A program made the position numbers and the translations under genes. The notes beneath the pieces are model-generated. The model saw only the letters and a program-made list of their open reading frames with translations, was not told the origin of the DNA and searched no databases. From contig JAQJVL010000046.1 of the NCBI GenBank assembly GCA_035578905.1, positions 851,010 through 915,009 of the forward strand: DNA of 64,000 bases, written 5' to 3'. This document shows positions 1 through 12,800 of this stretch, one piece after another. Numbering within the stretch: the stretch's first letter is position 1; every line of letters begins with the position of its first letter. The DNA is from Stictocephala bisonia. Taxonomy: Eukaryota > Arthropoda > Insecta > Hemiptera > Membracidae.

Positions 1-464
1 ATAAGATTTCATTTTTTAAAAAGGAAATAATGTTTTACTCTGATTATACTATGTAAATTGTTCAAAACTTGAAAGGGTGCAGTAAGGTAGAATTTTGAAC
101 CAAAAAACCAAGGTATCTTGGAACTTGGGAAACACTGAAGTCTTAAAACAATAAATCGTCACGTTTTGACTAGAGTAGAGTTTATATTTTGACAGGATTT
201 TCAGGACTTATCATCATCTAACTAACTATCCCACCGCAACCACATCCAACGGGTCCATTCCATTATCGTATTTATAATAGTAATTTAAATAATTTTTATT
301 TACTTGTATTATCATTGTGGAATAACATTGTGTTTTGTGGTATTATGAGAATGCCAATCATATTCCTTGGTACATGGGTTGGTTAAAAAACGAGAGAGGA
401 GTCATTGTTAAGTTTAGCGAATTTATGTGTTACTTTTATAATCTATCATGTTACTTTAAATTTT

Positions 465-860
465 TTTAACACGTTACGTTTGGTGATTTTATAGCTCGTT
501 GGGATATTTATTTGTTGCAACACGTTAGGTTTGGCGTTATTACAGCTCATTGGGATGAATATTTCTGTATCATGTTAGTTTTGGTGTTTTTGTAACACGT
601 TAGGTTTGGTGATTTTACAGTTCATTAGGATATATTTGCTGTAATACGTTATGTTAGGCGTTTTTGTAACACGTTACGTTTGGTGATCAGGATGGATAAT
701 TTCTGTATAATGTTAGTTTTTGTAACAATTTAGATTTGGTGATTTTACAGCTTGTTAGGATAGATATGTTTTGTATCGTGTTAATTTTTTGTCACTTCAG
801 GTTTGGTGATTTTATAGCACATTAGGCTCAATGTTTGTGTATATTGTAATGTGGTTTTAT
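465..860. repeat. Degenerate tandem repeat (ACACGTTAGGTTTGGTG motif)
   Basis: The motif AACACGTTACGTTTGGTGAT and variants recur at about 468, 519, 594, 668, 724 and 791, with spacing of roughly 51-75 bp. The units are diverged. The flanks 1-464 and 861-1820 are AT-rich, with no recognisable gene. Confidence 0.7.
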
Positions 861-1819
861 AACACGTGAGTTGTTTTTTTGTTTATCACTTGAGTCGATG
901 ATTGTTTGCAATTAATGTCTTTATGTAACATAAGGATTATTGTTTTTCTCACATGAGGGTCACTGTTTTTATAGCAATGTTTCCTGTTGCAATTGGGTTA
1001 AACAACATCTTTTTACTGATACTTTTTTATTCTTGAATTAAAGTACAGTAATACGTGAATTGATTTTACCACTTCAGAAACTGTTATGAGATAATGTAAG
1101 GCATTTTCGTAAGTTTCGATAATTACATATTTTTATACAATTTACGTGACTTTTATTGGCATACAATTAAAAATTTTATATTTTAAGTTTTATATATTTA
1201 CTTTGTGATATGTTGTGCGTTAGTAAAAAATACTTAGCTAGGATGAGTGTCTAAATAAAATATTATTTTTCATAAATTTCCATTTAACGCCTAAAAACGT
1301 TTTCTATCTCTTTTAAAAAAGTCAGTATGAATATCATCACTGGAAGTATAATATTCTATTAGTTTTAAAACCGTATTAGATACTTAAATCATGTTTGCCA
1401 ACCTTAGGATTTCAAACGGTAAAAAGGACAATATTGTCAATAAGTATAATTCGTTGTTTTATATATTTATTTTTCTATAACATTGTATAATCATTAGTAG
1501 TCTAATTAAATTAGTCAGTATGTGAGGAATCAGGAATATCAGTGTGACCAGTTTGCTTTGTGATCTTTAAATTAGGATGAATAAAAAGTACAAATGAAAT
1601 AACCTTTACCGTAATAATGCACAACCAGTCTAAAGGCTATGATAAACCCACTCTCAAACCTGTTCCTTTCATAATTATAATCCGAACGGTAACGCAGTGC
1701 TTCGCTAAAACGGTTTTCATCCGAATACAAACAATCCGATCTCATTTAAAAGACCGAAAAACACACTTCACTGTTATGCTTACAATGTTTTACATTAGCT
1801 TCATTTTATTTTGTTTCAT

Positions 1820-2260
1820 TTTTCAGTAAAACCACCGTAAAGTTTACTTACGTGTTGCTTGACGATTGTACTCTGCAGTTTGTAATAATCTGTCAAATTA
1901 TTTCCTTTTTTCAGTAAATCCACCGTAAAGTTTGCTTACGTGTCGCTTGACGATTGTACTCTGCAGTTTGAAATAATTTAACAAATTATTTATTCTATTT
2001 TTTTTTTTTTTTTTCAGTAAAACCACCGTAAAGTTTGCTTACGTGTTGCTTGACGATTGTACTCTGCAGTTTGTAATAATCTGTCAAATTATTTCCTTTT
2101 TTCAGTAAATCCACCGTAAAGTTTGCTTACGTGTCGCTTGACGATTGTACTCTGCAGTTTGTAATAATCTGTCAAATTATTTCCTTTTTTCAGTAAACCC
2201 ACCGTAAAGTTTGCTTACGTGTTTCTTGACGATTGTACTATGCAGTTTGTGATAATCTAT
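1820..2260. repeat. 88-bp tandem repeat, five copies
   Basis: Units start with TTCAGTAAAACCACCG at 1822, 1910, 2013, 2101 and 2189. They contain ACGATTGTACTCTGCAG. The second-to-third spacing is 103 bp because of an expanded T tract. Copies are about 95% identical by eye. Confidence 0.93.
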
Positions 2261-2430
2261 TAAATTTAAACATTGTTGTATGTAGTATTTTTATTTTTAA
2301 AAAGCTTTACCTAAAATGTTTATTATTTTTAGTGTACAACTTATTTTCAAGAAGTGTGCTTAGTCGATTTTTGTAATTTACCAAAAACAATTTTACTAAT
2401 TTAGTGAGTTTGAAAATTAAATTTATTCAA

Positions 2431-2655
2431 GCCGAGTCTGAGTGGTTTAACGTATCAGGAATTCAGACCTGAGTTATAAATAGCGCAGGTTCCAATCCGC
2501 ATGGTCTGAAAGTATTATCAGTAATTTTCATCTTGAATGTACGATTTTGTTCCCTTACTTTGTTTGAATAAGTTCCTCGCACAGATCAGTAGCCTATGGG
2601 GAATGAATGGGCAAAGAAGGAGATCAGGTTCTCCTTACAAACAAAAAAAATGAAA
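2431..2655 (+). mobile_element. tRNA-Leu-like SINE (copy 1)
   Basis: The head at 2431-2510 resembles a class II tRNA: TGAGTGGTTTAA is A-box-like, CAGG...CCTG forms an anticodon-type stem with an 8-nt loop, and AGGTTCCAATCC is B-box-like. The body (GTTCCCTTACTTTGTTTGAA, AGTTCCTCGCACAGATCAG) is shared with copies at 39507-39727 (-), 43028-43390 (-) and 61663-61890 (+). Confidence 0.82.
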
Positions 2656-2668
2656 CAATAGATAAGTT

Positions 2669-2670
<2 letters not shown>

Positions 2671-2706
<36 letters not shown>

Positions 2707-2707
2707 G

Positions 2708-2742
<35 letters not shown>
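2671..2742. repeat. (TA)n microsatellite
   Basis: About 70 bp of nearly pure TA dinucleotides interrupted by TGTATATACA. It lies just downstream of a SINE tail. Confidence 0.95.
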
Positions 2743-2745
<3 letters not shown>

Positions 2746-3139
2746 ATTAAGTTTTATGGTCATTGACTACAATACAGGGAAGAAAAACAGAAGTCCCTTC
2801 CAATAGTGTGCTGGATGTGTGTTGTGCAGTCAAATGCTTGTGGATGGTTGCAAATTTAAACAGTAAAAATAATCGATTGATTTAGAAACAACCTAAACAT
2901 TCGATTGTTTGATTATGCTGTTTGTCACTTCACTTTTACCACCCTCCTTTTTTTCCCCCACCCCACTATACTTCACATCGCACTTCCCCTCTCGCGCTTC
3001 ACCTGCTGTTTTTAAAACTAAGTTTGCGATTGTTGCAGCTTTGCAAGCAGTCCTATCTACTCTACATTAGGAGTCTGCTACACCGGCCGCCATATTGTGT
3101 TTGACTCTCCATAAGACCAATGTTAATTCAAAAAAAGGA
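2743..3139. other. Unassigned intergenic or intronic stretch
   Basis: It contains a C/T-rich run (2935-3000) with a 60-codon open frame that has no recognisable domain. I see nothing else. Confidence 0.5.
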
Positions 3140-3615
3140 TTACAGATTTATTTTTGAACGTGTAATTTTCTAATTGACCTCTTTTGAAAGAGAACACAAT
3201 TGTCTAACCCCCTGAGATCAGATTTGAATTTTATCCCTTGACTTTTTGTAATGATAATAACTATTGTTTTAATTAATTTTTTAATGAAACAAAACTAGTT
3301 AGAAAATATATCAGCGGGAATTAGTTACAATTATCCTATAAAGGAGGTTAAAATTTGATATACATATGTTAAAAATATAATCTTCAAACGTTTTTAAGTG
3401 AATTAATTTTCAACTGCAAAACGCAGGCGTCAGTTACTTATAACTGGCATTGTCTGGTAGCCAAGTGGGGAAGGAGAGTCAACTGCAACGACTGTTCAAA
3501 TCGTTCAATGGTTTGGGGACGGACGGACAGACGAAACCCGTTCTTCTGATGGGCGGCGGAGTTGCAAGTAGTTCTCACCATTCGTAGTCAACACCAGGTA
3601 GACCACCAGGTAGAA
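3140..3615 (+). mobile_element. Dispersed repeat family R1, copy 1
   Basis: About 470 bp matching 50925-51425 along its length. Shared landmarks are CCCCTGAGATCAGA, CATATGTTAAAAA, AACTGGC, GCCAAGTGGGGAAGG, GGTTTGGGGACGGACGGACA and AGCACCAGGTAG. No protein is encoded. It ends about 85 bp from the donor side of AGMO exon D. Class unknown. Confidence 0.75.
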
Positions 3616-3699
3616 CTGTTTTCGGTGGGTAAAGTGCTACAAAACTATTAAATGGTGAAAAACTATTAACGCAACGTTACCAAGTGTTTTGTATCTTAC

Positions 3700-3862
3700 C
3701 GTGGTGCACCCTGTGATGGCGGGGGGTGTTCAGCAACCATTCCAAGGGACCGAGGGACTTGACCGTCTCCGTGTGGATCCAGAACTGGTACAAGAGATTG
3801 AACTGCTGGTGGGTCAAGAACTGGGCTGGAGGCACGAAGAAAGCCATTGGTAGGTAAAACGC
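3700..3862 (-). CDS. AGMO: AGMO exon D (third histidine cluster)
   Basis: 163-nt exon, phase 0 in and phase 1 out. The acceptor is a T-rich tract ending ACATTTAG|GCG and the donor is CACG|GTAAGA. It encodes AFYLPMAFFVPPAQFLTHQQ, FNLLYQFWIHTETVKSLGPL and EWLLNTPRHHRVHH plus the first base of Gly. The stretch 'QFNLLYQFWIHTE..KSLGPLE..LNTP.HHRVHHG' is diagnostic of AGMO, and HHRVHH supplies the last histidine ligands. The next exon (expected to start with the rest of the Gly codon and an RNRYCIDKNY-like motif) was not found in 1-3700 and must lie off the left edge. Confidence 0.95.
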
Positions 3863-6800
3863 CTAAATGTAAAAAATATACACATTACTTTATCAATCTG
3901 GACTAGTTGTATTGTAGTCTTTGTCAATACACCTGTTAGTAAATATCAACTCTGTTGGAAGCCTGTATGTTGTAGTGAATCCTCAAAAATTTAAATATTT
4001 TAATTCATCGTTATTTTATTAAATATAGCTTTCTCCTCATTTTAATGCATTGTTATTTTTCGTTGTTTAACACAATAAATAATGTATTCAATATAATGTT
4101 TCGTACAATATAATAATACAGGGACTCTTGCTAGCCAAGTGGTCAGCACTTCTGCTTCATATGCAGAGAGTCACGGGTTCAAATCCCGGGGTGTCCACTT
4201 AAATTTGCTTGACCCTCTTTGTTCCATAACAACGCTTGTTTAGACTAAGTTAAAAATGCCAATGGCGTAAATAAGCTAAATAAAATATATATATTAACAA
4301 CCATGCTTCAATAAAGCTTTTTTTTATTTGAGGTTTTGAGGATTGGGTAGAAGGAAGTTAATGATGACAAGTGTGAGGGGAGGAGAGTCGGGTCGTGATC
4401 AACTCAACTGATAAGGTGATCTAAGTCTCTTAAACAGTATCTGCTGCAATTCGTAATTTTTTTAAATTTTCTTCTCATTTCCCCCTCTTACATTGTTCTT
4501 AAATAACGTCTTATGTCAAGTTAACCTCTCTCATTCCTATGGCGAACGGAACGAAGGCTCTGATTGGCCGGTATCAGAATATATATTATTTACCTTATTT
4601 TAGCTTTTACGAGAGTATTATCTAACAATCATTTCGTAGTACGCATATAAAGAATATTTTTGCCAGGTTTCATATTCTAAAGCCTTATAATGTTTGGAAA
4701 AATGCGGTCAGTTAGTCCATAGTATTTGGCTTTTATATTCACATTTAATATTATCAGATAAATATGTTTCTATAATAGCTGCTGTTAGCAGTTTACTTTT
4801 GTTAGACACCTTCTATTATTATTTCCATTTGTTATATTTTTTTATCTGTGTACTTTGAAAAATATACTTTTTTTGTCCTCATTTTTAGATATTTAGTTAG
4901 GTTTAACTCAAAATTGAACCTGAAATTAACTAACCATACATGATACTTAATTTGAAAAAAAGCAACACATGATAAAATTTATAGAAATTTTTGTAAAAAG
5001 GCAAATAAACAGCTTTGTTTGTGCGAATCAATTGAAATGACGCAAAAATCAAAAATTTTGTAGATATATTTAATGTCTACAAAACAACAGACACTACTAT
5101 TTTGTAGTGACCCAGCAATGTCAGATTTAGATACATATACATTTAGAAACCAGTTACATTGTGTTACATAATTAAAAACAACAGTTCTGATGATTACAAA
5201 ATTAAGATATCATCCTTAACGTACATTAGAATGTATTAAATTGCTATGTACAAAATCAATCAAATGTATAGAATATGGCATATACAAATTGTTTGATTAA
5301 ACCACCTGTAGAAAATTTACCAGTAATTTTTTTTATTCCAGTAATTTGTGTATGTATATTCCAACTCAATCGTCACGAACTCTTGGGAACCACTAAACAG
5401 ATTTCGATTATATTTGGAGGGAAGTTAGCTTTTGTATCATAAAGACTCCCTGACATATGATTTTTTCTAAATTTTATTCGTAATCGGTAGAAACAATATG
5501 AAATTTAATGTATTGCCGGCATTTATTATATCGTAAGTAAATAATCTAGAGTGTGTCATCAAGACACGTACTTTGGTTTGATACTAGGTAACTGTATGAC
5601 TAACCTAAGCTAAAATAACCTAACCTAACCTAGCAATCCTAATTTAATCTAACCTAAGTTAACTAACATAACTTAAACAACCCACCTTTTTAGTTGAATA
5701 TATCAATAATTATCTATCATTTGTCAGTTATGATGAATTGGATGTCATATTGGCGTTTAAGTGAAAAAACTATATGAGATTAATTTTTAAAAAAGAGCAA
5801 GTTTTTTACCAATTTTAAATTTTTTTTTATTTCCGGCGGAAATTCATGTGGTTTCGTGTTCTTAAATTGACTGGTTACAAAAAATATAAATATCAGGTGT
5901 GACAACTGAAGTCCGTGTTTACTAAATTGTTAACACGGTTGTTGGTTACCGAAATACATTTTGATGGAATTATTACCGTTGGAAACCGACACGTTTATTT
6001 GCACTTTTTACACATTCATTTTTTTTCAATGTGCGATCAATTGTGAGACATTTTAATAGCAACCTGTCTCATAAATTTAGAACTGCCGTTGATCAGTGTC
6101 TACACAGAACCCTTTCTCTCGGCTCAGATACGGGGAACTGACCACACCTAACGCCACACTTGTTTACTATTCATGGTCTTGATTGAGGTATTTATTAAGC
6201 TATCACAAATGATGAACAGGTTCAGATATCAAATTACGAATTCAAAATATTAGTTCGGAGAGTTGAGAATGAGGCAAGGGATATCCCTGACAACATATCT
6301 AAATATTAGTTTATTAGTCGTATTTATTTAATGGTTTTATTAAAATATAAAATAAAATAGTTCAGTTTGATTTAGATATATATCAATTATATATCTGAAA
6401 GTGGGTTAAAATTTCTATATGTGAGTCAATGAGTAACACTCGCTTCATGATTCTAATATTTGCCTGGCTTCATGATTTCTTTGTGAATCCCTCTGGTCTG
6501 AGGAAGACGAGCGTGGTTCGCCGAAACCGATCACCTTAATATTTGTATATTTTGTTCTTATATTGTAAATATTTGTGTAATTTTTGCATGTATTTCGCTA
6601 TATTTTTGTATTTTGTACTTGTATTGTAGTATATTTGTACATTTTGTACTACTTGTATTGTAGTATATTTGTGAATTTTGTACTTGTATTGTAGTATACT
6701 TGTGAATGTTGTACTTGTATTGTAGTATATTTGTGCATTTTGTACTTGTAGTATATTTGTGCATTTTGTTCTTGTATTGTAGTATATTTGTGCATTTTTT

Positions 6801-9800
6801 ACTTGTATTGTAGTATATTTGTGCATTTTGTACTTGTAATATGTTTGTGCATTTGGTACTTGTATTGTAGTATATTTGTGCATTTGGTACTTGTATTATA
6901 GTATATTTGTACATTTGGTACTTGTATTGTAGTATATTTGTACATTTTGTACTTGTAATATGTTTGTGCACTTGGTACTTGTATTGTAGTATATTTGTGC
7001 ATTTGGTACTTGTATTGTAGTATATTTGTGCATTTTGTACTTGTAATATGTTTGTGCATTTGGTACTTGTATTGTAGTATATTTGTACATTTGGTACTTG
7101 TATTGTAGTATATTTGTACATTTTGTACTTGTAATATGTTTGTGCATTTGGTACTTGTATTGTAGTATATTTGTACATTTGGTACTTGTATTGTAGTATA
7201 TTTGTACATTTGGTACTTGTATTGTAGTATATTTGTACATTTGGTACTTGTATTGTAGTATATTTGTACATTTGGTACTTGTATTTTATATATTTGTGCA
7301 TTTTGTATTTGTATTTTATATAAGAAGTGGGGACCTTTAATTTAGCACATTGTTCTAGAGGTCAAAGGATTTTCTGAACCACAAAAGTAAATCGAACATT
7401 TTTTTAAGTATCTGGGGGTTCAGCTGTGTAAGATCTTCTTCTATTTCAGTTATGCATTATTTTTATAACTGCTAGTTATAACTGTTCGTAACGTCAAAAA
7501 GTTTCCTTGTGATGTTTTTCTGATCCATTCAACATAAAATTTCGCCCTCCTTTTCCTGAAAAAGTTTGTTATTGTTTCGGTGAGCTATGTTCTTCATAAA
7601 TATATCAGATATTTATGATGAAGGTATTTGAATCCATATTCCATTTGTTAGCGTCCAAATATTTTCCAGTTGATCTTTCGTTCTTGTTTTTCAACTTATT
7701 TTGACTTAGATAGTCTGTGTTGTTTGTGATACATATCATACATTGGGGACTACAACAGTGTTATACTCTTATTATATTGTCATATTTAATAGTATCATAC
7801 ATAAGGTGTTTTAAGTCTTCAGTAGCTGCAAAGGTGAGAAATGCGTGGGTTGAGTGAAATAATTTGTTTAATTTTTAGTTTTTATAAGAAGCCTAATGGC
7901 ATTTTTAAATGTGGAAAAAAATGTTACTAAATTATTTTTATAATTAATATTCAACCCCACAGACTAAAACGTCTTTTATGTTGATAAATGTATTTGATTT
8001 TACATTCAGTAGGCTATTCTACATAGTGACAGCAAAACATGAGTGTATTTTTGGTCATAACATACGAGTTAGTGCATAGTTTAAACAGATAAAATTACCC
8101 GATTGATCGATATTATCGTTAGATCAATATTTAGTTTGCTATATATCGATAATTCGATGTATCGATATGCTGAAAATATTTGCCATCCCTAGTGCGGAGT
8201 AGTCCTGGTGATATTATCTGATTAGCTTTCCATCAGAATGAATAAACCTTGGTTAACTCAAGCTTAACGAACACCATCGATGACAATTGTTGATTACTAA
8301 TTCATTGTGCACGAGGGTGTAACTAGGAATCCCAAAGAAGATATCACTATTGAATTTCTAACTCATATTTCCACTTCCGGCTTGATGAAGCTTATACGCA
8401 CATTTCCACACCAGGGTCAATGACATCCATGCGTATATTTCCTCTTTTAGGACAATGAATATCACACATAGATTTCGACATCTAGGTCAATGAAGCTCTT
8501 CATAAAACATTCTACTAGATATGCACCAACCCATTCCAATTCCTTATATACCAATAATATTTTTTTGAATTTATTGCTCTTTAACAAAGTGTCATGTATC
8601 ATGTAGTAAATTAAGTACAGTATACTTCAACTAGGGTTGCTACTTTTTGATTGATTTTACGACCTTCGTTTCAAATTTCTAGTAATACTTCTTTACAGGT
8701 TCCCTAAACAGGTACAAACCTTGTTGGAATAACAACTAGAGGAATTTGATGGAGTGGTGATACTATTTTTTTTTTTCTTCTTCTTATGACTAAACAGCTC
8801 TTCTTGTAATTTATTCTTAACTGCCTTTTAAAAATGATAGTCTAAAAATGTATGGACTTCCCAGTTGAGAAACACCCCTCTCTCTTTAAAGAAGAGAGAA
8901 GATCTGAAACACCTTTAAAGAAGACACTGGATTTTTTACATTTCTCAGTTTAAGTTTATCGCGGAAAATGTCAGTAGCCATGTACATTTACTCCGTAGCT
9001 GTGAGCATCAACCCATCTCTTACCAGCTGTCAACTGAGCTGTATACAGTATAATGTATCTTGGGGTGAGGGTACCCCTGCGTGTTGTTTGTGGTTGTTTT
9101 TGCGTTTTGTTTGTGATAATGCACTTTTTTCGTTATTTGTGATGTAACTAAAATTATTTTCTTGTGTTTCTCAAGTCAACGGTAAATAAAATAAAGTATA
9201 CAAAACTTTTCTTTAATAGTGTTTTTGCAAATTTTTTTACCTATTATTTACCTATTATGGTGCGTATTAAATTAAGTATGTAATAAACATTTACCTATAT
9301 TTGTGATTATTGGTAAGGAAGGTCAAAACTGTTGAGGAATGGGTAGATTTTTATATTGATTCTACATAAATTTAAGTGTAAGATATTCTATATGGTTTCT
9401 TCAAACTTTAAAAGCCCTTATAAATATAGCTATTTTCAAAACATATTACATTTTCGATAAAATTTTATCATTTTGCTAAAACTTTTTCATAGTTTTTTTT
9501 ATATTTGTTATTATCAACTTGTATATTTATGAGCACTAATATATTTATGCACAAGAGTCAAAATAAACAAACAAACCTAATTTAAATGAAAATTATTAAC
9601 AGTTTTACTTTTTTATTATTTTTAAAATGGGGTTCAGTACACCCCTATGTGCCAATTGGAGGACAGTTAAAAAATAAACGTCTCAAATTTACAGGATGGA
9701 GCTAGGATCAGAAACGTGAGTAGGGCGACTCTTGAAACATGATAATAATCCGTTCCAGAAACTATTTGCTTTCAGAGTTTCAATTTTCGTACCGCCATTC

Positions 9801-12800
9801 AATTTGACTGAAGTGCTCCTTTAGCGCCAAGTGTCTTGACCGATTGTCACTATTGATCACAATAAATTTTGTTTTCAAAACAATAATGTAACACATATTT
9901 GTAAATAAAACAGTCTTTTAATATTATCTACATAAATATTACAAAAAAAATTAAATAGATAAACCAAATTCAAACCTACAATATCATACGAACTAATTAC
10001 AAATCGTTCAAAAAAATTACAATATTTAAAATCATTTTTCCGTTAAAAAATATTAAATGTTCTCAAAAATGAATCCAACATGGTTTGATTGTTTTAATTC
10101 TCAATTCTCTACTAGTGTTATTATCCTATATATTAAAACAATCGGGCCAGCATCAATGTTTCTAAGTCCTGTTTTGCCTAGCGACGTTGCTGATGTAATT
10201 AAAACATTAAAAAATGGAAAAGCACCTGGTTTAGATGGATTTAGTTCTAAATTAATAAAAAATATTTCTTCGTATGTTTGTCATCCATTTTCTTATATTG
10301 TAAATTTAAGTTTTTTAACAGGAATATTTCCAGAAAAAATGAAAGAATCAGTCGTAATCCCAATACATAAAAAAGGAAGCACTAAATTCTGTAATCAATA
10401 TAGACCCATAACATTAGTTTCAGTTTGGTCAAAAATAATAGAAAAAATCATGAAGAAAAAATTAATATCTTTTTTAAATAGAATAAATTTCTTCAGTGAA
10501 AACCAGTTTGGTTTTAGAACTGGCAGAAGTACAGAAGATGCAGTTTCAAAATTGGTGTCAATAGTAGCAGATGGTGTAAATAGTGGCATGTGTGTAACTG
10601 GCTTATTTTTGGATATTAGTAAAGCGTTTGATAGTGTTGATCATGACATTTTATTGAACATTCTAATGAAAGCAGGTGTTAGAGGATTAGCAAATAAATG
10701 GTTTTGTTCTTATTTATCTAAGAGAAAACAATATGTACGAGTAGGGGACACTCTGAGTGAAGCAGGGATAGTAAAATATGGAATCCCCCAGGGATCAGTC
10801 TTAGGTGCAATCCTGTTCATAATATATATAAATAGTTTATGTCAAGGGAAATTTAGGGGTAAGTTATCTTCTTTTGCAGATGACACATCACTTTGTTACT
10901 TAGGAAACACATGGCAGGAAGTTAGAGAAGCAATAGTAGAAGATCTAAGTGCACTTAAGTGGTGGTTCGTGGTACATAAAATGCAACTAAGTGCAGAGAA
11001 ATCAAATTATATTAATTTTAGTCTGAGAGGGGATAATATTTTTCAAATACCTATAAAATATAGATGTGTAAATTGTTTGAACAGAAATACAGAATGTCAA
11101 GAAAATTGTGTTGTTATTGAAAATGCAAAATATGTGAAGTATTTGGGTGTAACTATAGAACAAGATTTAACTTGGAAAACTCATATTAATGTATTGAAAA
11201 AGAAATTGAATAATGTACTTCGCTTATTTTATTTCTTGAAAACATTGTGTCCAGAAGTAGTTCTTAGGATGATATACTTCTCTCTAGTCCACAGCAGACT
11301 AGATTATGCGCTTTCAGTATGGGGAGGGACTTATCAAACAAACTTGACACCTATTTTTTTAATGCAAAAGAAATTTATAAGGTTAATAAAGAGTAAGGAC
11401 AGATATGAACACACAATGCCATTATTCAAAGACCTAAATATATTACCCCTTAAAAATCTGTATGTTTTTAAAGTTTTGAAAATGTTTTTTATAAAGAGCG
11501 GAAATAGAACTGGAAATGGTCTTGTTTTAGACCTTAGATCTAAACTTAGAAGTGTAAATAATAAAGATATACCAAAACCAAATTCAACCTTTTTTACGAA
11601 AACTTTCAACTTTGTTGGGCCAAGAATTTTTAATAAAATGCCAGATGAAATTAAAAATATAACTAGTAAAAAACTATTTACAAGAAGACTGAAGAGATGG
11701 CTACTTTGTTTAGAGGAAGTAGATTTCCTTTTGAACATTCCACAGTAACAAATTAACTAAAAATAAAAAATAAAAAAATTAAATTAAAAAAAAATTAATT
11801 AAAATATTAAAAATAAATAAAGCAATAGGAATAAAAAGTCAATTCAGAAATATTCATTAATTGATGCACGTTTTGTTAGATTATTCAAGAATCAAATTCA
11901 TAAAAATACTACGAGCTCTAAATGGTAAAAGTAAATTAAATAAGATTGCAACCTTCAAACAGGCCTAGCCTTTGAGGTGCATATTTTTTTATTTTTCCAA
12001 AAAAAAAAAAAAAAAAAAAAAAATGAGATTATGAGACGGTCGATTTCTTCTCTCGTATTTCCAATTAGTCCTATATGAATTGATAATTGGATTAGAGTAT
12101 GAAGAGTGAAGAAGAACATTGCAGTATTTATATAACATAAGTTATTATTAATAAGCTTTAAAAATAAATTAGTTAAACTTTGTCTTATATGTTTGTTAAA
12201 GTAATGGTTTTTTAATTGTAATGTATAAAGTGTAATGCATATTTTGGAAAAATAAATTATTATTATTATTATTATTATTTAGTTCACTCAATTTCTAGTT
12301 ATTTATTCCACAAGACAAATTTTACAATGATGCTCTCCCACGTCTAACAGACTTGTCGGTAAAACTTAAATAAACTAATAATATCACAAATAATATCACT
12401 AAAATATTTTAACTTACATTCATTAACATATTGTTCTGATACTTGATAGTATAAAGCTTTGTGAGGCTAGGTGGATATAACCATTGATTTTATACATAAA
12501 TAGATTTCCCATCCAATGTTAAATTTTGAGTCTCAAAATATCAGCTGTTTTTGTGGGCCATTGTGGAGCGCTAGTGTAGTGTAGTGTAGTAGTAAATGTA
12601 ATGCAGTTTAAACCAGCTGTGGTTGCGGGCCACACAAACTAACAAAATTACTGGCACAGATATTCCTATTAGATGGTTTATCTATTGTAGGTTTATATAA
12701 TCAATGATATAACCCAATGTTGTTATAAACAAGTGGTTATGGCAGCATTGAAAGAGAAAAACAGAACAAAAAATAAGGAAAGCCGGACCAGGAACAGACA

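Noticed and set aside
4122..4197. Functional tRNA-Met gene
   Set aside because: Mismatches in the acceptor and T stems, and SINE-like downstream sequence. Kept only as a tRNA-like element.
6536..7301. Overlapping minus-strand Tyr/Thr/Gln-rich ORFs of 114-247 codons
   Set aside because: They are translations of a 31-bp satellite in all three frames; there is no independent coding signal.
10395..11738. Minus-strand ORFs opposite the LINE reverse transcriptase
   Set aside because: Antisense shadows of a clear RT frame with no domain of their own.
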